This document shows positions 44,770-56,536 of a stretch of 64,000 nucleotides of DNA, in pieces (the first letter of the stretch is position 1; each line of letters opens with the position of its first letter). This DNA is from Prostheceraeus crozeri. Its lineage: Eukaryota; Platyhelminthes; Polycladida; Euryleptidae. Made by a program: the position numbers and the translations under genes. The stretch covers positions 124,001 through 188,000 of the forward strand of contig CAJQUW010000469.1 in the NCBI GenBank assembly GCA_907163375.1, in the 5' to 3' direction. The notes under the pieces are model-generated. The model was not told the origin of the DNA. It worked only from the letters and a program-made list of their open reading frames with translations, and did no database searches.

Positions 44770-44890
44770 TCAAACGTTGCGAGCAGCTTCGAACCAGCGA
44801 CGTTGGAGTTAGATGACATAACATGCAACCGCAAGGCAACCGAACCTTCCGCACTGCCTGTGACTACAATCACACCCCATCCGAAGTAGC
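44770..44890 (-). repeat. tRNA-like SINE head, diverged
   Basis: Contains CTTCGAACCAGCGACGTTGG AGTTAGATGACATAACATGC and then CGCAAGGCAACCGAACC, parallel to the unit of the array at 2288-2676 (TTCGAACCAGTGACGTTGGA and so on to AAGGCCACCGGACC). On the minus strand the B box is GGTTCGAAG. A single copy. Confidence 0.45.
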
Positions 44891-45044
44891 TAGAGGCGAT
44901 TCATGCAGACAGTGCTCCTCCTACGGTTCCAACGTTGCTAGCTCGAACCTATCAACGACAGATAGGGCCAAAGAGACTCAAGCAATTCTTGTGATTCTTG
45001 AGATTTGAAAAAAATCTGTCAGTAGTCAGATTAGTAAGAAAATA

Positions 45045-45195
45045 GTAATATTTTATATAATATTAAGTATTTCACTTATTTGTGAAAACATCGAATTTAA
45101 TCCTGGTCAGTCTTCTAATTCAGTTGCTTTACCGAGTAGCACTCAAAATTCCGTAGCAACTAATAATGGAAGGAGAAGTTGTCATTCATAGTATT
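45045..45195 (+). pseudogene. Possible LINE ORF start with 2A-like motif
   Basis: The frame reads IVIFYIILSISLICENIEFN then PGQSSNSVALPSSTQ. A hydrophobic run followed by (D/N)IExNPG(P) is the 2A-like sequence seen at the start of some CR1/L2/Rex1-type LINE proteins, where it separates the leader from the rest during translation. The final Pro is Gln here and the frame stops soon after, so it is a relic if real. Confidence 0.3.
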
Positions 45196-46816
45196 TTCAA
45201 TCATTTTCTTCTATCAGTTTGAAAGAGGGACATCTGCTCCATCGCCGTAAGTTCAATCTCAGCGCTCCCAGGCTCTCATTTCCTTGAGTAAAAATGATTG
45301 CTGATCCTCTGTTGCTGCGAATTTTCATTCCAATGCTGCCAACCTTTTTTCCATCCAACTTCAGAATTCTCATCAAGAGGTATGTGAAATGTTGCAGATG
45401 TTCATCGTAATGACAGTGGAAATATTCTTGTGCGCCATCTTCGAGATTTCCTTTCCATAGCAGTTGTCCTATTTCTCATGTTTTGGATTCTGACTGGCAA
45501 GCATAATATATTCTGATGTATTTCTGCTGCCGGTGTCACGAGCGCTTTGAATGCTATTCAAATTCATGTATGTAGCATTCTCTTATTGCGAGTTCTTCTG
45601 ACAAAACGGTACGGTGAGTCGAAGGGTTGACTTCAAGATCTTCGTGTGGTTGAGTCTTTGATTGGATGGTAAGTCGATAGAAAGGTACTCAATGCTCTAG
45701 TGAAATCTAGCTATCCAACTCAACGATGGTGGAGCAGTGATTCAAGAGCCAAAGCATGTTTCTCATGTGTCAGATGAGATGACAATCTAAGAAATCCTTC
45801 TGTCAATGCGACATCCATGAATCGAACAAAAACAGCGCTCGTGGATAGGAATGAATAATTTAATATTTAGTACGTGCGTGGGTACCAAAACTATAATTTT
45901 GAAGTATTGATACCAGAATCCGAAAATGCGAATCAATCTGTATGGTGCAATTCTCCGAGAAGTTGAGTATTTTTGACGAAGACTGTAGAGCTGTTCGAAA
46001 TCAATGATTTAAATACCAACTGCTCAATTTCACATGCACGGCCTCCGCGAATAGTCTTGTCTATCTGGACATCAACTTTTGAGAAATGAACGTAATCATG
46101 TCAAAATCATTAGCTCATGTAACTCATGCTACATATATACACGTATATTCCTCTAAATCATTGAAATACAATTGATCCCTGTGAAGGTGAGGTACGTAAT
46201 ATCATTGATATTGGCATTGCCTTATTGTAATTCGCTATTGATGCCATGAGACCACCAGTGATCACGATTCTCTCGGTCAAATCAATGCATGAAGCGTGAT
46301 TCCATATATAATGAAGTGGAAGAACCTTTATGATTAACGTCATTGACGTCATGATCTCTGTTGTGTAGTGTCGATGAAACGAAGATGAAGTTATAAAGGC
46401 CTACATGCTTTCTTACCTTCGAACTCAATGATTTCCATCATTTGTATAGAGATATCATTTTATTTATCTCTCTGTGTTGCTCCTTATGCATGAATTTTGA
46501 ATTATTTCTCCCTCTAAAATCCCTCCTGACGATGACCAAGGAGCTGGTCGATAAAGATAAAGGTTTATGACAGCAGAAAAATATTGTACAAATACTTGGG
46601 TTTCTTATCTTGATATTTGAAAAATGATCCAAGGCCTCTTTACACATTTCCTGTTGATATAATTAAACAATGTCAGAAATATTAGTGGATGTCCGCGCCT
46701 TTGAAATTCCTTGAAAATAGGTAGATGTCCTTAAAGTGCTTGGAAATGGGTAATTGTTGCTGACATTGTTAATAATCCTTTAAAGTTATGAGTTGTCATT
46801 GAAAATAGTGGACTTA
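45196..46816. other. Claspin intron, mostly unrecognised
   Basis: No exon or intact element. Near 46690 GATGTCCGCGCCTTTGAAAT and CCTTGAAAA recall the terminus of the CAGGGTGTCCGCG element at 27049, suggesting a decayed copy. The left TA of the mariner lies at 46815-46816. Confidence 0.35.
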
Positions 46817-48554
46817 CGTGGTGTGATCCAAAATGTCCCGGACTAACCTACTTGCAGATAACCTGTGATAACGAATACTACTTCAGATGTAAATTTAGGT
46901 CTTTAAGGCATGAGAAATATGGTTGCCGAAATTTTTCCGGTCAGTTTTCTATTTTTTCAAAATTTTCAAACATTTTTGTCTGAATTTCAAGATTTTCCTA
47001 TAAATTCTAGCGATTTAGAATTAATATATTTAGATTAACTTGACAGTTAAGCTATCACTAATAACCTGACTAATAATTAACGGAAAAACAAATGTTTTGT
47101 TCCAGAAAACAGTTTACTTTTCAATGTATGAGCCGTTAGCATTCGTCACTTTTTGCCAACGAAGTCTCAATTCACAAAAAGCTTTATGAAAAAATTCCGG
47201 TGTCAAAGAATCAAAAAACTCAGTAACTGCATCCCGCAGTTCAACTGGCGATTCAAAATGGTGTCCACGAAGATGCTTTTTGAGGAATCTAAACAGATAG
47301 AAGTCACTTGGGGCCAAGTCAGGTGAATAAGGAGGATGGCTCAATAGTTGAAATCCGTTTCTCGTTAAGGCATTGGTTGTCTCCTGCGAGGTGTGAATCG
47401 GAGCATTGTCATGAAGCAAGTAGAGGGGAATGTTTCGTGGCTTTCTTATTTTCTTCCTCGCTTCAGATAACAGATTGGAATAATATTCGCTATTGATTCT
47501 TACTCCTTTATCCGCAAAGTCAACCAGTTGGATTCCCGAAGCGTTCCAAAAGACCGTCAGCATCAACGACCGGCGATGTGATGTTCCGGATCGCATTTTC
47601 AAAGGGGCAGACTCGCCTGATTTTCGCCACTCTGCAGATTCTCGCTTACTTTGAGGCAGATACAAACTTAAAGGTGTTTCATCCTCTGTAAGGATGCAGT
47701 TCAGAAACTGATCTCCGTGCATTTCGAGGAGATCCAAATTTGACTGTGCCGCCAGAAGTCTGTTCTCCTTCATTTCAGGTGACAGAAACTTCGGTACGAA
47801 ACGTGATGCCAGTTTGCGATATCCAAGTCTTTCGATGATGTCATGACAGGAGTGATAACTGATTCGCAACTCTCTTGACAACTCACGGATGGTTATCCTT
47901 CTGTGTGCTGTAATCACTTCATCGCACTGACTCGATTTCTCTTCCGGAATCTCCTGCGGCCGACCAACAGTTGAAAAATCTTGCTCCACAGATTGTCTTC
48001 CGCGTTTAAATTCGCTTACCCAGAAATAAGCAGTAGTTCTCGATGGAGCTTTGCTTCCATATGCCAGGCTTAATTCCTTTAGAATGTCACCATTAGCGAA
48101 GCCGCGGATCAGGAGGTATCGTATCACACTGCGATATTCGACTGAAGACACGCTTGTCACATCCATCATGAAAACTGATAGAACAAAGAACCATCGTTGA
48201 CACGGATTTCTTAATGAATGCGTGCTGAATGAACTTCACTGATAGATATCGTAACACATGAAGCAATTAACAAAAGACGTGCAATATTCATGGCAAAGAT
48301 ATCCGTCAAATAAGGTACAAATCAAAATCAATCTAACTATAACAATAAGACAAATCGGATCTCGATCAATTCAGAAAATACAGAAATTCATGTTAAAATG
48401 TAAAAATATTTTTTAAAAATAGAAAACTGACCGGAAAAATTTCGGCAACCATATTTCTCATGCCTTAAAGACCTAAATTTACATCTGAAGTAGTATTCGT
48501 TATCACAGGTTATCTGCAAGTAGGTTAGTCCGGGACATTTTGGATCACACCACG
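46817..48554 (-). mobile_element. Mariner element, apparently intact, 140-bp TIRs
   Basis: Terminal inverted repeats 46817-46956 and 48415-48554 are identical over all 140 bp by eye, beginning CGTGGTGTGATCCAAAATGT. TA flanks both ends (46815-46816 and 48555-48556). The 1738-bp element encodes an uninterrupted 351-codon transposase on the minus strand. Most mariners have repeats near 28 bp, so the length is unusual. Identical repeats plus an open frame imply a very recent insertion, possibly from an active family. Confidence 0.95.
47114..48169 (-). CDS. Mariner transposase, full length
   Basis: 351 residues, the normal mariner size, with no stop or frameshift. The N-terminal paired-like helix-turn-helix region (residues 10-115) includes YRSVIRYLLIRGFANGDI and RRITIRELSRELRISYHSC. 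The linker motif FVPKFLSPEMKENRL (124-138) replaces the usual WVPHEL. The catalytic triad is D163 (LTEDET), D254 (LLHDNAPIHT) and D289 (YSPDLAPSDFYLF), with 34 residues between the last two: a DD34D mariner. It catalyses cut-and-paste transposition at TA. The ATG at 48169 gives the family-standard N-terminus. It lies opposite to the claspin gene's direction in an intron. Confidence 0.95.
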   Translation of the reverse strand: MMDVTSVSSVEYRSVIRYLLIRGFANGDILKELSLAYGSKAPSRTTAYFWVSEFKRGRQSVEQDFSTVGRPQEIPEEKSSQCDEVITAHRRITIRELSRELRISYHSCHDIIERLGYRKLASRFVPKFLSPEMKENRLLAAQSNLDLLEMHGDQFLNCILTEDETPLSLYLPQSKRESAEWRKSGESAPLKMRSGTSHRRSLMLTVFWNASGIQLVDFADKGVRINSEYYSNLLSEARKKIRKPRNIPLYLLHDNAPIHTSQETTNALTRNGFQLLSHPPYSPDLAPSDFYLFRFLKKHLRGHHFESPVELRDAVTEFFDSLTPEFFHKAFCELRLRWQKVTNANGSYIEK

Positions 48555-48556
48555 TA

Positions 48557-48985
48557 GGTGGAGGGGGTGAAATTTAGTATATCTATTGACTGAACTGCAA
48601 ATCTATCAGGTTTTTTAGATCTTTGTAGGGACGAATCTCTAGTTTTGCATGCAAGAAGAACATGCACAGCACATACTACAGCTGCGGCGCTTCATCGAGG
48701 CAGTCGATCATTTACAGCTGTGGAAATATTCAAATTGAAGATGCTCTCGCAGAAGGACGATATAAGGTCAAAGCGCATCGGGTTGATACATCAACTTTTT
48801 TGCTCAACTGATATAGCATCTGCTCTACAGAACCAAAACCCTCAATTCTCCTCAAAACTCCTCAAATTAATTTTCATTGATAACTTCAATAACTGAAACA
48901 TTTTCACAATGAAGATTCGTCCTTTCAAAAGTCGAAGCCAATCAATGACGTTTTGACGCATTTCTCTTTCTTGTCTAGAGCTGAC
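48557..48985. other. Claspin intron, no feature seen
   Basis: Nothing recognised between the mariner and the SINE fragment. Confidence 0.4.
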
Positions 48986-49100
48986 AATCACATGCAAGAA
49001 CAGGTCGAACCCGGAGTGTCATCGGCAGGAGGGCATCTGAACCTCAACGCTCCAGAAATGTTTGTCAATGCAACACCGTCCAAGCCCCAAATGTGGGAAT
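48986..49100 (+). repeat. SINE fragment, single copy
   Basis: AGGTCGAACCCGGAGTGTCAT, then GGCAGGAGGGCATCTGAACC, TCAACGCTCCAGAAATG and ACACCGTCCAAGCCCC follow the same order as the SINE at 6868-7366 from B box to tail. The A box is missing or lost. It abuts a LINE fragment on the other strand. Confidence 0.55.
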
Positions 49101-49390
49101 ATTGACACCAAAGCTCATCTCTTCTCAGAATGTGGCCATACCACCGCAGTCTTTTTCTTCGCAGAGCATCGGAAATACATTTCAGGTTCATCTTCTTTCT
49201 TAGGTCTTCACTCCTGTGTCCATCGGCCAGCCTCACACCGCAGTCCTCTCACCATTGCCTTTTCTTGTCTTTCAGTCTTCATGATGTGATCCAGTACATC
49301 ACCGCAGGGCGGACACAAGCAGAATACACCTGGCCTTTCATTCTCAAGGTGGAAGCTTTGGATGTCAGGAAAGGTGCAGGTTCTAGAAAC
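49085..49390 (-). pseudogene. LINE C-terminal fragment
   Basis: On the minus strand: KGQVYSACVRPAVMYWIT, then in another frame VRLADGHRSEDLRKKMNLKC and RRKRLRWYGHILRRDE. YxACVRPxxMY and RLRWYGHxxRRD are typical of the C-terminal tail of RTE/CR1-type LINEs, like the fragments at 1530-2030 and 39224-39660. Frame changes make it dead. Confidence 0.7.
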
Positions 49391-51339
49391 CTATACTATA
49401 TTATGCATATATTCTGGCCAATGTAGATGGCTAATTGTCGGGGATTTTTTATGTCAGAAAAGATTTTTGAAACTTTTTTGCCTGCAGATGTGATCGATGG
49501 AGTCCTGTAACGGCACATTTGAAGAACTTCTGATGAAGTCATATGAGATCGACTTCGGTTCTTCGAGCGATTCGTTAGGTGTTGATGAACTTTCGAAAAT
49601 TGTCTTCTTGGAGTGAGCAAAACACGATGGATTTTTCTTTTCAACTTCTTTTTGCATTTTTCAACAAATTGTTTTTGCTGTCTCTGAGATGTGTGGTAAG
49701 TTGAAAATCATTCAGGATTGAGGGTTTCGCAAGACGCATGCATTTCACAAAGCCACTCTCACTGAAACCCAGTGTCGCAGCTTTTGACACTCAAAGCTTG
49801 TGACATTTTCAGTGTTATGCAATTTCAGAAGTTTGCGATTCACATGCTCGTCAGCCACAATTAAGGAAAGTGTATGTCATTCCTCTAATATCGGCAGTTG
49901 GGACATGTATTCAAAGTTGATATCTTCGACTTCATTCTTGACACTAAATGTGCGTTTAGACCTCATTCTTCACGCATCTGTAGAGTTTGCCGAGTAGCAA
50001 TGAGAACTCTCTGACAAAGAAGTCGCATAATGAGCTGTCAAAGATCAGTCTTCTCCGTGAGCGTTGATTTGGTTTCTTAGTGCGTCTTGGTAGGCGAAAA
50101 CCTGTCTACTGGCTACAGAGTGATTCTATTTAGATGCAGAAGTACATGTATATGCTTGCTTTTATATTTTGACTTTTGAGCAAATTATCAGCTTGATGCA
50201 ACCCCATGAGCACGTACAGTCCGGCCGCCAGTTCGTCTGTCTGCAGGGAACACGGCCGGAAATGAAACATTCAAGGAATCATGTGGACTGTCATTGCCGG
50301 CCGACGCACCACTTTGTAGAATTTCAATGAATGCAGAGTATAAATTAACCAATTGAACTAACTTCACAAGCTGCTTGCAGGAGTTACCACACAACGTCTT
50401 TCATGACAAGACACGTAGAGTGAAAATTCAAATTTTGCATTACATGTACATCATCTTACTCAATAGCTAAGGCAATAGTTGCAATTGCAAATGCACCATA
50501 GATAACTGCATGAGACTATGAAAATCTTGATTCTCACAGCCTACTGCGAATCTGTGCATCATCCGAGTTCTGCCGGTTTCTCTACTTGTCCGACAGAATC
50601 AAAGAGAAACAATTGTAAATCCATTGGGAATGAGATTTTTTATGTTTTCTCTAATTAAACAAAGACAAATTTTTGCCATGGAGTTCATCTATCGGTGCAT
50701 ATGAAGCTAAATACATTCAGGTTTAGCAAGCCTCTTCATGTCGGCAAGTACAACATTTTGGTCAATTTTAACCACATTTTCTTATAAATCACCGCTCGGA
50801 GGTATGATAATAACACTTGCGCATGATAGAAGAAGAAGAAATTTCTTTATTGTTTCACAATGCGGTGAAATCATAACAATGTTGTAGTGCAATTATTGAC
50901 ATGCATCTGAACTCTTAAATCGAATTATAAAATCACAAAAATCCAATCATAAAAATCAAGGTCATATATACATGTCATCGGCCGAAACGGATGAACGATT
51001 CTCCGAATCGACGTGTTCTTGCGAACGGAGAACACAAAGTTCGTTTGTTCCTTGATGTTGGAGCCCGCTCACGAAACAAAGTTCTCAAAGTATGTTGTTG
51101 CGATGACTCAATCTGGTCGAAGAGTTTCATGCACAATTGTCACACACAGTTGCTAACTCCTCAAGGCTCTCGTTCTGAGAAAAGATATCAAAACAAGCAT
51201 GATAATTCAAGACATGTCATGCTGAACAAATTCACTGTTAAAGATTTCAGCAACTTGGGCAGTTGCCTAACACAGTCCTTACCTTTTGTAATTCTAACTT
51301 TTTCATTACCATTTAAATTGCACTTTTCCTCTTATTGTT
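49391..51339. other. Claspin intron, unrecognised relics
   Basis: No firm gene. Minus-strand stretches around 49450-49800 (such as KPSILNDFQLTTHLRDSKNN) look protein-like but were not identified. At 50830-50870 GAAGAAGAAGAAATTTCTTT followed by ATTGTTTCACAATGCG looks like the reversed 3' end of a LINE with a polyadenylation signal. Confidence 0.3.
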
Positions 51340-51347
51340 GTTAATGG

Positions 51348-52033
51348 CAGGGCTGCGGAAGCGATTAATTTTTATTCGCTTCCGCTTCCAATTATCGGAG
51401 ACCGGACATGGACTCTACACCTCCCTATTTCGAGTCTTCTTTTCTTTATTTTCCACTTTTCTACGAGTTATAGAATCCAACAACTTTGTGTCGTAAACAC
51501 TAGCTAACTTGTATGCGTTTTTTTGACATGCCAAAAGTCAAATATTTTTCAAGTTTGCTGAAAATTTTGACAATTGGGAAATTGTGAAATGAAAACGTCA
51601 TATTTTCTCAACACGTGTGTATTAAAAAAATATTAAGTGACCAAGAGTGTTTGATAATGCTACAATGAAATTGCCACGAAACACACCAATCCGCATTGTG
51701 TGAAGTTGTCATTGATAATATGATATTGAGGTTTTCTGATTTCGAATGCCAGTGCTCTGAGATAATACACTTTCGATTTCATCACAATGAGAAAATTCGA
51801 AGTAACAACATCTAGTAGTGCAGGTGCCTATTTGTAATTAGGTGTAATAGGGTAAGCACTAAATATAACAACTATTACTTGACTCGTATCAAGACTTAAG
51901 ATCAAAAGTCAGAAGTGCCTCGCCCTGACACGCGCATTGCGTCAGTCATCAGTATCATGATACTTTCGGAAGTGGAAGCGATGGTCGGGCATTTGCTTCC
52001 AATGAAACGATCGCTTCGGCTTCCACATCCCTG
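51348..52033. mobile_element. hAT-like MITE, CAGGG ends
   Basis: Left end CAGGGCTGCGGAAGCGAT; reverse complement of the right end CAGGGATGTGGAAGCCGAAG then CGAT. Flanks GTTAATGG (51340-51347) and GTTAGCGG (52034-52041) agree at 6 of 8, both changes transitions. No coding content in 686 bp; a non-autonomous hAT-type element. Confidence 0.65.
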
Positions 52034-52041
52034 GTTAGCGG

Positions 52042-52661
52042 ATTATTAATTAAAAGCATGGTGACTTTACTTCAGTTTTTCTTTTGATATAGGCCTACTA
52101 ATTGTGTTAATTAGAATATATGAAATCAGTGGAATCCGTCTTGCATAAAAACTAATAGGTTGTTGACAGTGTACGAAAATGTATGACGATATACTCTATT
52201 CAGCGAATTGTCCTCTAAGACACGTGTGCTCTGTGTTTTATTCAAAGACGGAGCATAATGATTAACTTTTGGGGACATTTGTCCTCAGTGAAGATATCGG
52301 CACCATTTTTATGCGTTGAGAGACGAGTTGCCACACCTCTGGCATGTGTGTTATTCAAACAAGATGACCAATGCAAACATAAATGCAGCAAAAGACATTG
52401 TTTACAAATATTTCTTAATGTATCTTGGAGAATTTATTCAGAATGATTACATACCGTTACCTGTATCTATTATTCCGTTATTTCCATTTTTATTCCCGAT
52501 TATTCTCAGTCTAACCTCCTAATCTGAATAATTCGTACATTACTTCGATGTCTGCTTGAATCAGCATGATAACTCCATAAATGACATTCGGTCAGCTCCC
52601 AACAGCCTCCGAAAAACTCTCAAGAAAACCTCAAATTTCAACCTCAACAATGCGCGGCCAC
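52042..52661. other. Claspin intron, no feature seen
   Basis: AT-rich sequence between two hAT-like elements. Nothing recognised. Confidence 0.4.
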
Positions 52662-53284
52662 CCTGAATCAGGGATTGCACCGGGTCAAGACCAGGGATCT
52701 GGTATGAGATCCCGGTGCCTGTATCCCGGATCCAGCGAAGAGCGTTTATGATAAGATGTTGATGGTCATTAATGCTGTGGAAAATCCTATTTAGCGATAA
52801 AAGTTATAGAGCCTCAAACTCGTTTTTCTCGTCACTCACTTAGACTTGGGAGTGGCAGCCAAGATTGCGAATATAAATCTTAATAGAAATGTTTTATCCA
52901 GGAATGTCTGTAGCTCGGTATTGAATGACCATCTATCAATGTGCAAAAAAGTTCTTTTCATGCTTTGTTCATTCTAATTGTCATGTCACCGTGATAGACT
53001 TGTGACCATTGCACCCGCTTTACTATTCCACACCAAAGAATGAATGGAGATCCATGAACTCTAAAGTTAATATAAAGAAATATCCATTGTGCTTCTCCAG
53101 ACATATGGTGTTGATCCGACTACCTCATACTTGCAATGAACATTAGCTGTAATTATTGATAAGTCTATAATAGGTGGATATGTGCATATTAGTTAAATAA
53201 ACACAAATAAAAGCAGGTTTGCTGTCTTTTCTTTATTTTAATTAAATACACTTGTTTATCGTTGTTGAAATTGTTTTTTGATTG

Positions 53285-53335
53285 ACAATCATGGTAATCA
53301 TACTATGATCATACCCCATTTATTTCCGTACGGGA
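53285..53335. mobile_element. Single terminus of the CCC..CG.GGAAATAA family
   Basis: The reverse complement reads CCCGTACGGAAATAAATGGG GTATGATCATAGTATGATTA, parallel to both ends of the element at 10829-14476. The matching opposite end was not found nearby. Confidence 0.5.
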
Positions 53336-53374
53336 TTAATTCACAAATTCAGTTTCAGTTATCATCTACTAAGC

Positions 53375-55051
53375 AGGGCTCGTAAATTTCCGTCCTTTCC
53401 GTCTTTTCCGTCTTTTTTAAATTCACCTTTTTCAGTCCATTCAGTTTTTAAATTTAACAGTTATTAATATGAAACTGGGTAAGGTTGGGAGGTTGTCAAG
53501 TCATAAATAGAACCATCGAACAGGTAACTACGTTAATATCGCTAAGGAGTTGGATCTCGCTTCTTCGTTTTGGAGATGGAAAATTAATCCTGTCCCGAAA
53601 TCATGTGATATACATAACTCTACGATGACTCGTAAATTGATCTAATTCGCCAGTGTCGATCAAATTTGGTATCGTCTTATTACTTCGATCATGGAAATTT
53701 TAAGCTAATTCGATTTCAAGGAAATGTTTTTATTAGGGGTTATTCAACTGATCCTTACGTTGATGTTATTGCGAGACATTTTTTTATTGTGATGCACCTT
53801 TTTACAATCAGGTCGAGACTTGATTGCCTAGTTTGTTCACTTATTAAACAGGATGGTGTGTTTACATGAAAATAATGTATTAATGTCGAAAGATGTTTAC
53901 AAGAAATCTATGAACAATGAGTTCCAATTCAGTAGTTCCAATGAGTTGTACATGGCATGCATAGACCTACTGAGCATCCGTTCTGCTGAAATATTGTTTT
54001 TATCATGGTTACTTTTATCAATCTTATTACCAAAGATTGGTTCCATTGGTAATTTCAAAGAACCGTACGTATAGACCTATTGAACATTCGTTCTGCTGAA
54101 ATATTGTTTTTATCATGATTATTTTTACCAATCGTATTTCCAATACACTTACTCTGTTGGAAATTCTTGTTTTTGCTGATCAAATTCTATTTCATGACAT
54201 GTATTTTTCGCAGGTGATCTGTAATAACTCTTGTTCTTGTTGATAATGTTATCAGATGTTTGTTATTGTTGAAACTGTTCTGTTTAAGTTGTTAGTGATG
54301 TGAAAATTTTTATTATGTGTATGGACGTGGTCTTTTTCATCGACAAGATTTTTAAGTAAAGCTAGGGCCGAAGGCACGTAAGTTCAAAATTAATATTTCA
54401 CGAGGATTGGGTCATCATTGTCTATATTTATAATGCTTTAAAATGACATTGAAATCGAACGAAGGTTTATTGGTGAACACTTATTAACCTCATACCAAAG
54501 ACAACCATGCAAGTTAGACAATATTAATGTTTGAAAATGTAGATTACAAGTTTGTAACAACGGGAAAATATTAGTTATAAAAATCATTTTTCTTATCCGA
54601 ATTTGAAATTGACTATTCCGAAATTGATATTGACTATTCCGAAGTTAAAGTTGATTATTCCGAATTTGAAGTTGAAAAGGTATAATGATTTAATATACGT
54701 ATGTTATCTGTTTGAAGCCATCAATCAAAATGTTTTTGGAACATCATGTAAAATCAATATGGGGAAATATCAACTTATTTCTTTATGTAGGTCCATCCCA
54801 TGTTTATAGCAAACATCTGTATTCCAGTGCATTTAACAGAATTTTTGTTAGCTTTCCAACATTGGATGAACGTTCATAAATAAAACGGTCAATCTTTATA
54901 ATTGTTAATATTCGACCTTGAGAAAGAAGCCTTATTACATCATAGTTAAAATCAGTTATACAACTGCTGAAAACACTATTTTTAGAACACACGCGTGTGA
55001 GAATGTACTTGAATTTTTCCGTCTTTTTTTCTGTCGGCATTTACGAGCCCT
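53375..55051. mobile_element. AT-rich hAT-like element nested in 52670-55377
   Basis: Left end AGGGCTCGTAAATTTCCGTC; reverse complement of the right end AGGGCTCGTAAATGCCGACA, each followed by further CCGTC/GACGG blocks. TACTAAGC (53367-53374) and AACTAAGA (55052-55059) share the central six bases ACTAAG. It contains only short AT-rich frames and a GGAAATTGACTATTCC-like short tandem repeat near 54605-54680. Confidence 0.6.
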
Positions 55052-55385
55052 AACTAAGAAAGAGTACACATTTCTCTAAGCTCGGTCTCAATTGTAATGC
55101 CGATATTTTAGATACTTAATAATCATCTATTGATATTTAGTAATGATGATCTGTAAAAAAGATTATAACAACTGAGAACCAGAATGACAGCTGAAGTTGG
55201 CGATGGCAGAATCCTAGGATTTCAATATCGCTTCATTAGTATGCATTATGAAACGCATAATTTAAACTTTATCTCAGAAACCAGGCTATTCAATGTTTCA
55301 TGATAATGAAAACGAATTATATGCAATTTCATCACTTTCGATAACAGGATTCGGGATCCGGGTATTTGCAATCCCTGTCCTGAAT

Positions 55386-56536
55386 ACATAGAAACTTCAA
55401 TTCACTAACAATTAGAGTCATAGCTACTACACCGGTAGTTGATGAGCAATATAAAAAACTGTGCCGTGTCCCCGGGGGAAATAGGCTTAAGGTAAGTCGC
55501 CTTTGCACTCGTTTAGTTTTGAAACACTTCCCATTACGAAGTAGCTGAGAAAGATCGTGATTAAATACTATACATCTTTAGAAATCAGCTTATCAGAGGT
55601 TTCCGCATTCCCAAGCATGTCCCTTTGTTAATCACGATACCGACAACTGCTTTGAATTCACGAAAATTCTTCTAAACAATCTATCACTTGCGATTTGAAG
55701 TCTGCTGATAATGATTGTGATAAACGGTGCTGGGAGCTATATTCTAATCGAACATTTTTCTGTTCATTGAGAAGTTGTCGTAATGCTGATTAGCTGTAGA
55801 ATTCGTGTTTTCGGTGACTTGGAATCGCGGTTTATTGCATGTTTGCAGATTAAGCTTATCACTACGGGGATTGATAGTGATAACAATAGTATAGTGTGTG
55901 TATATGTAGTATAGTGTATATAATGATAGTTATAACAATCTGCCATCGTATTCCTGAGAAATAAATGATTCCGATGAAGTTCAACTTGGAATCAAAAATT
56001 GAGGAATGTGAGTTACAGCAAGCAATAAAATCATTTTATCTTCATGTAATGTTAGCTGATCAAAATTTCAATACATGATTGAATTGCAATGGTTATTTAC
56101 AATTCAGCTCACTAACATCTCAAATTCATCTGCTTTTGCATCTGTGAACTGGACGTGTGCGAACCCGATCCAACCCGAATGCACGTTTGGAGTGAGAAAG
56201 AAAAATTTGGGCTGCGCAATCTTATCAACATGTAGGACTTGCGCTCTTTCGCCTGTCATAGACAATGAAACTCTTCTGTGCTTCGATTTTTGTTAATGTA
56301 ATATCGAGTCACATGGCCGCAATAGCTCAGTCCTTACAGATGGATTTCTAGTTTCCGTGTGGACTCTATACAGAGTCCATAACATTCTACGCAATCTGCA
56401 GCGACTAACACAAATTGCAATAGTTTCAAGAGAGAGTTCTTCTAGAAAAAGAAATCCCTAATCAACATCAGAAATCTAGAAAGATCTAGTTAGTGGAACG
56501 CCCTGAATTACACAGTTCAAGTGTTTTTTCAAAATG
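55386..56536. other. Claspin intron, no feature seen
   Basis: No exon or element recognised. A short palindrome GGACTCTATACAGAGTCC lies near 56365. Confidence 0.4.

Larger units (their letters stand above)
52670..55377. mobile_element. hAT-like element, host of nested insertions
   Basis: Left end CAGGGATTGCACCGGGTC; reverse complement of the right end CAGGGATTGCAAATACCCGG, with GGATC blocks near both ends. Flanks CCCTGAAT (52662-52669) and TCCTGAAT (55378-55385) match at 7 of 8. Inside lie a terminus of the CCC..CG.GGAAATAA family (53285-53335) and a second element (53375-55051). No transposase is recognised. Confidence 0.7.
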
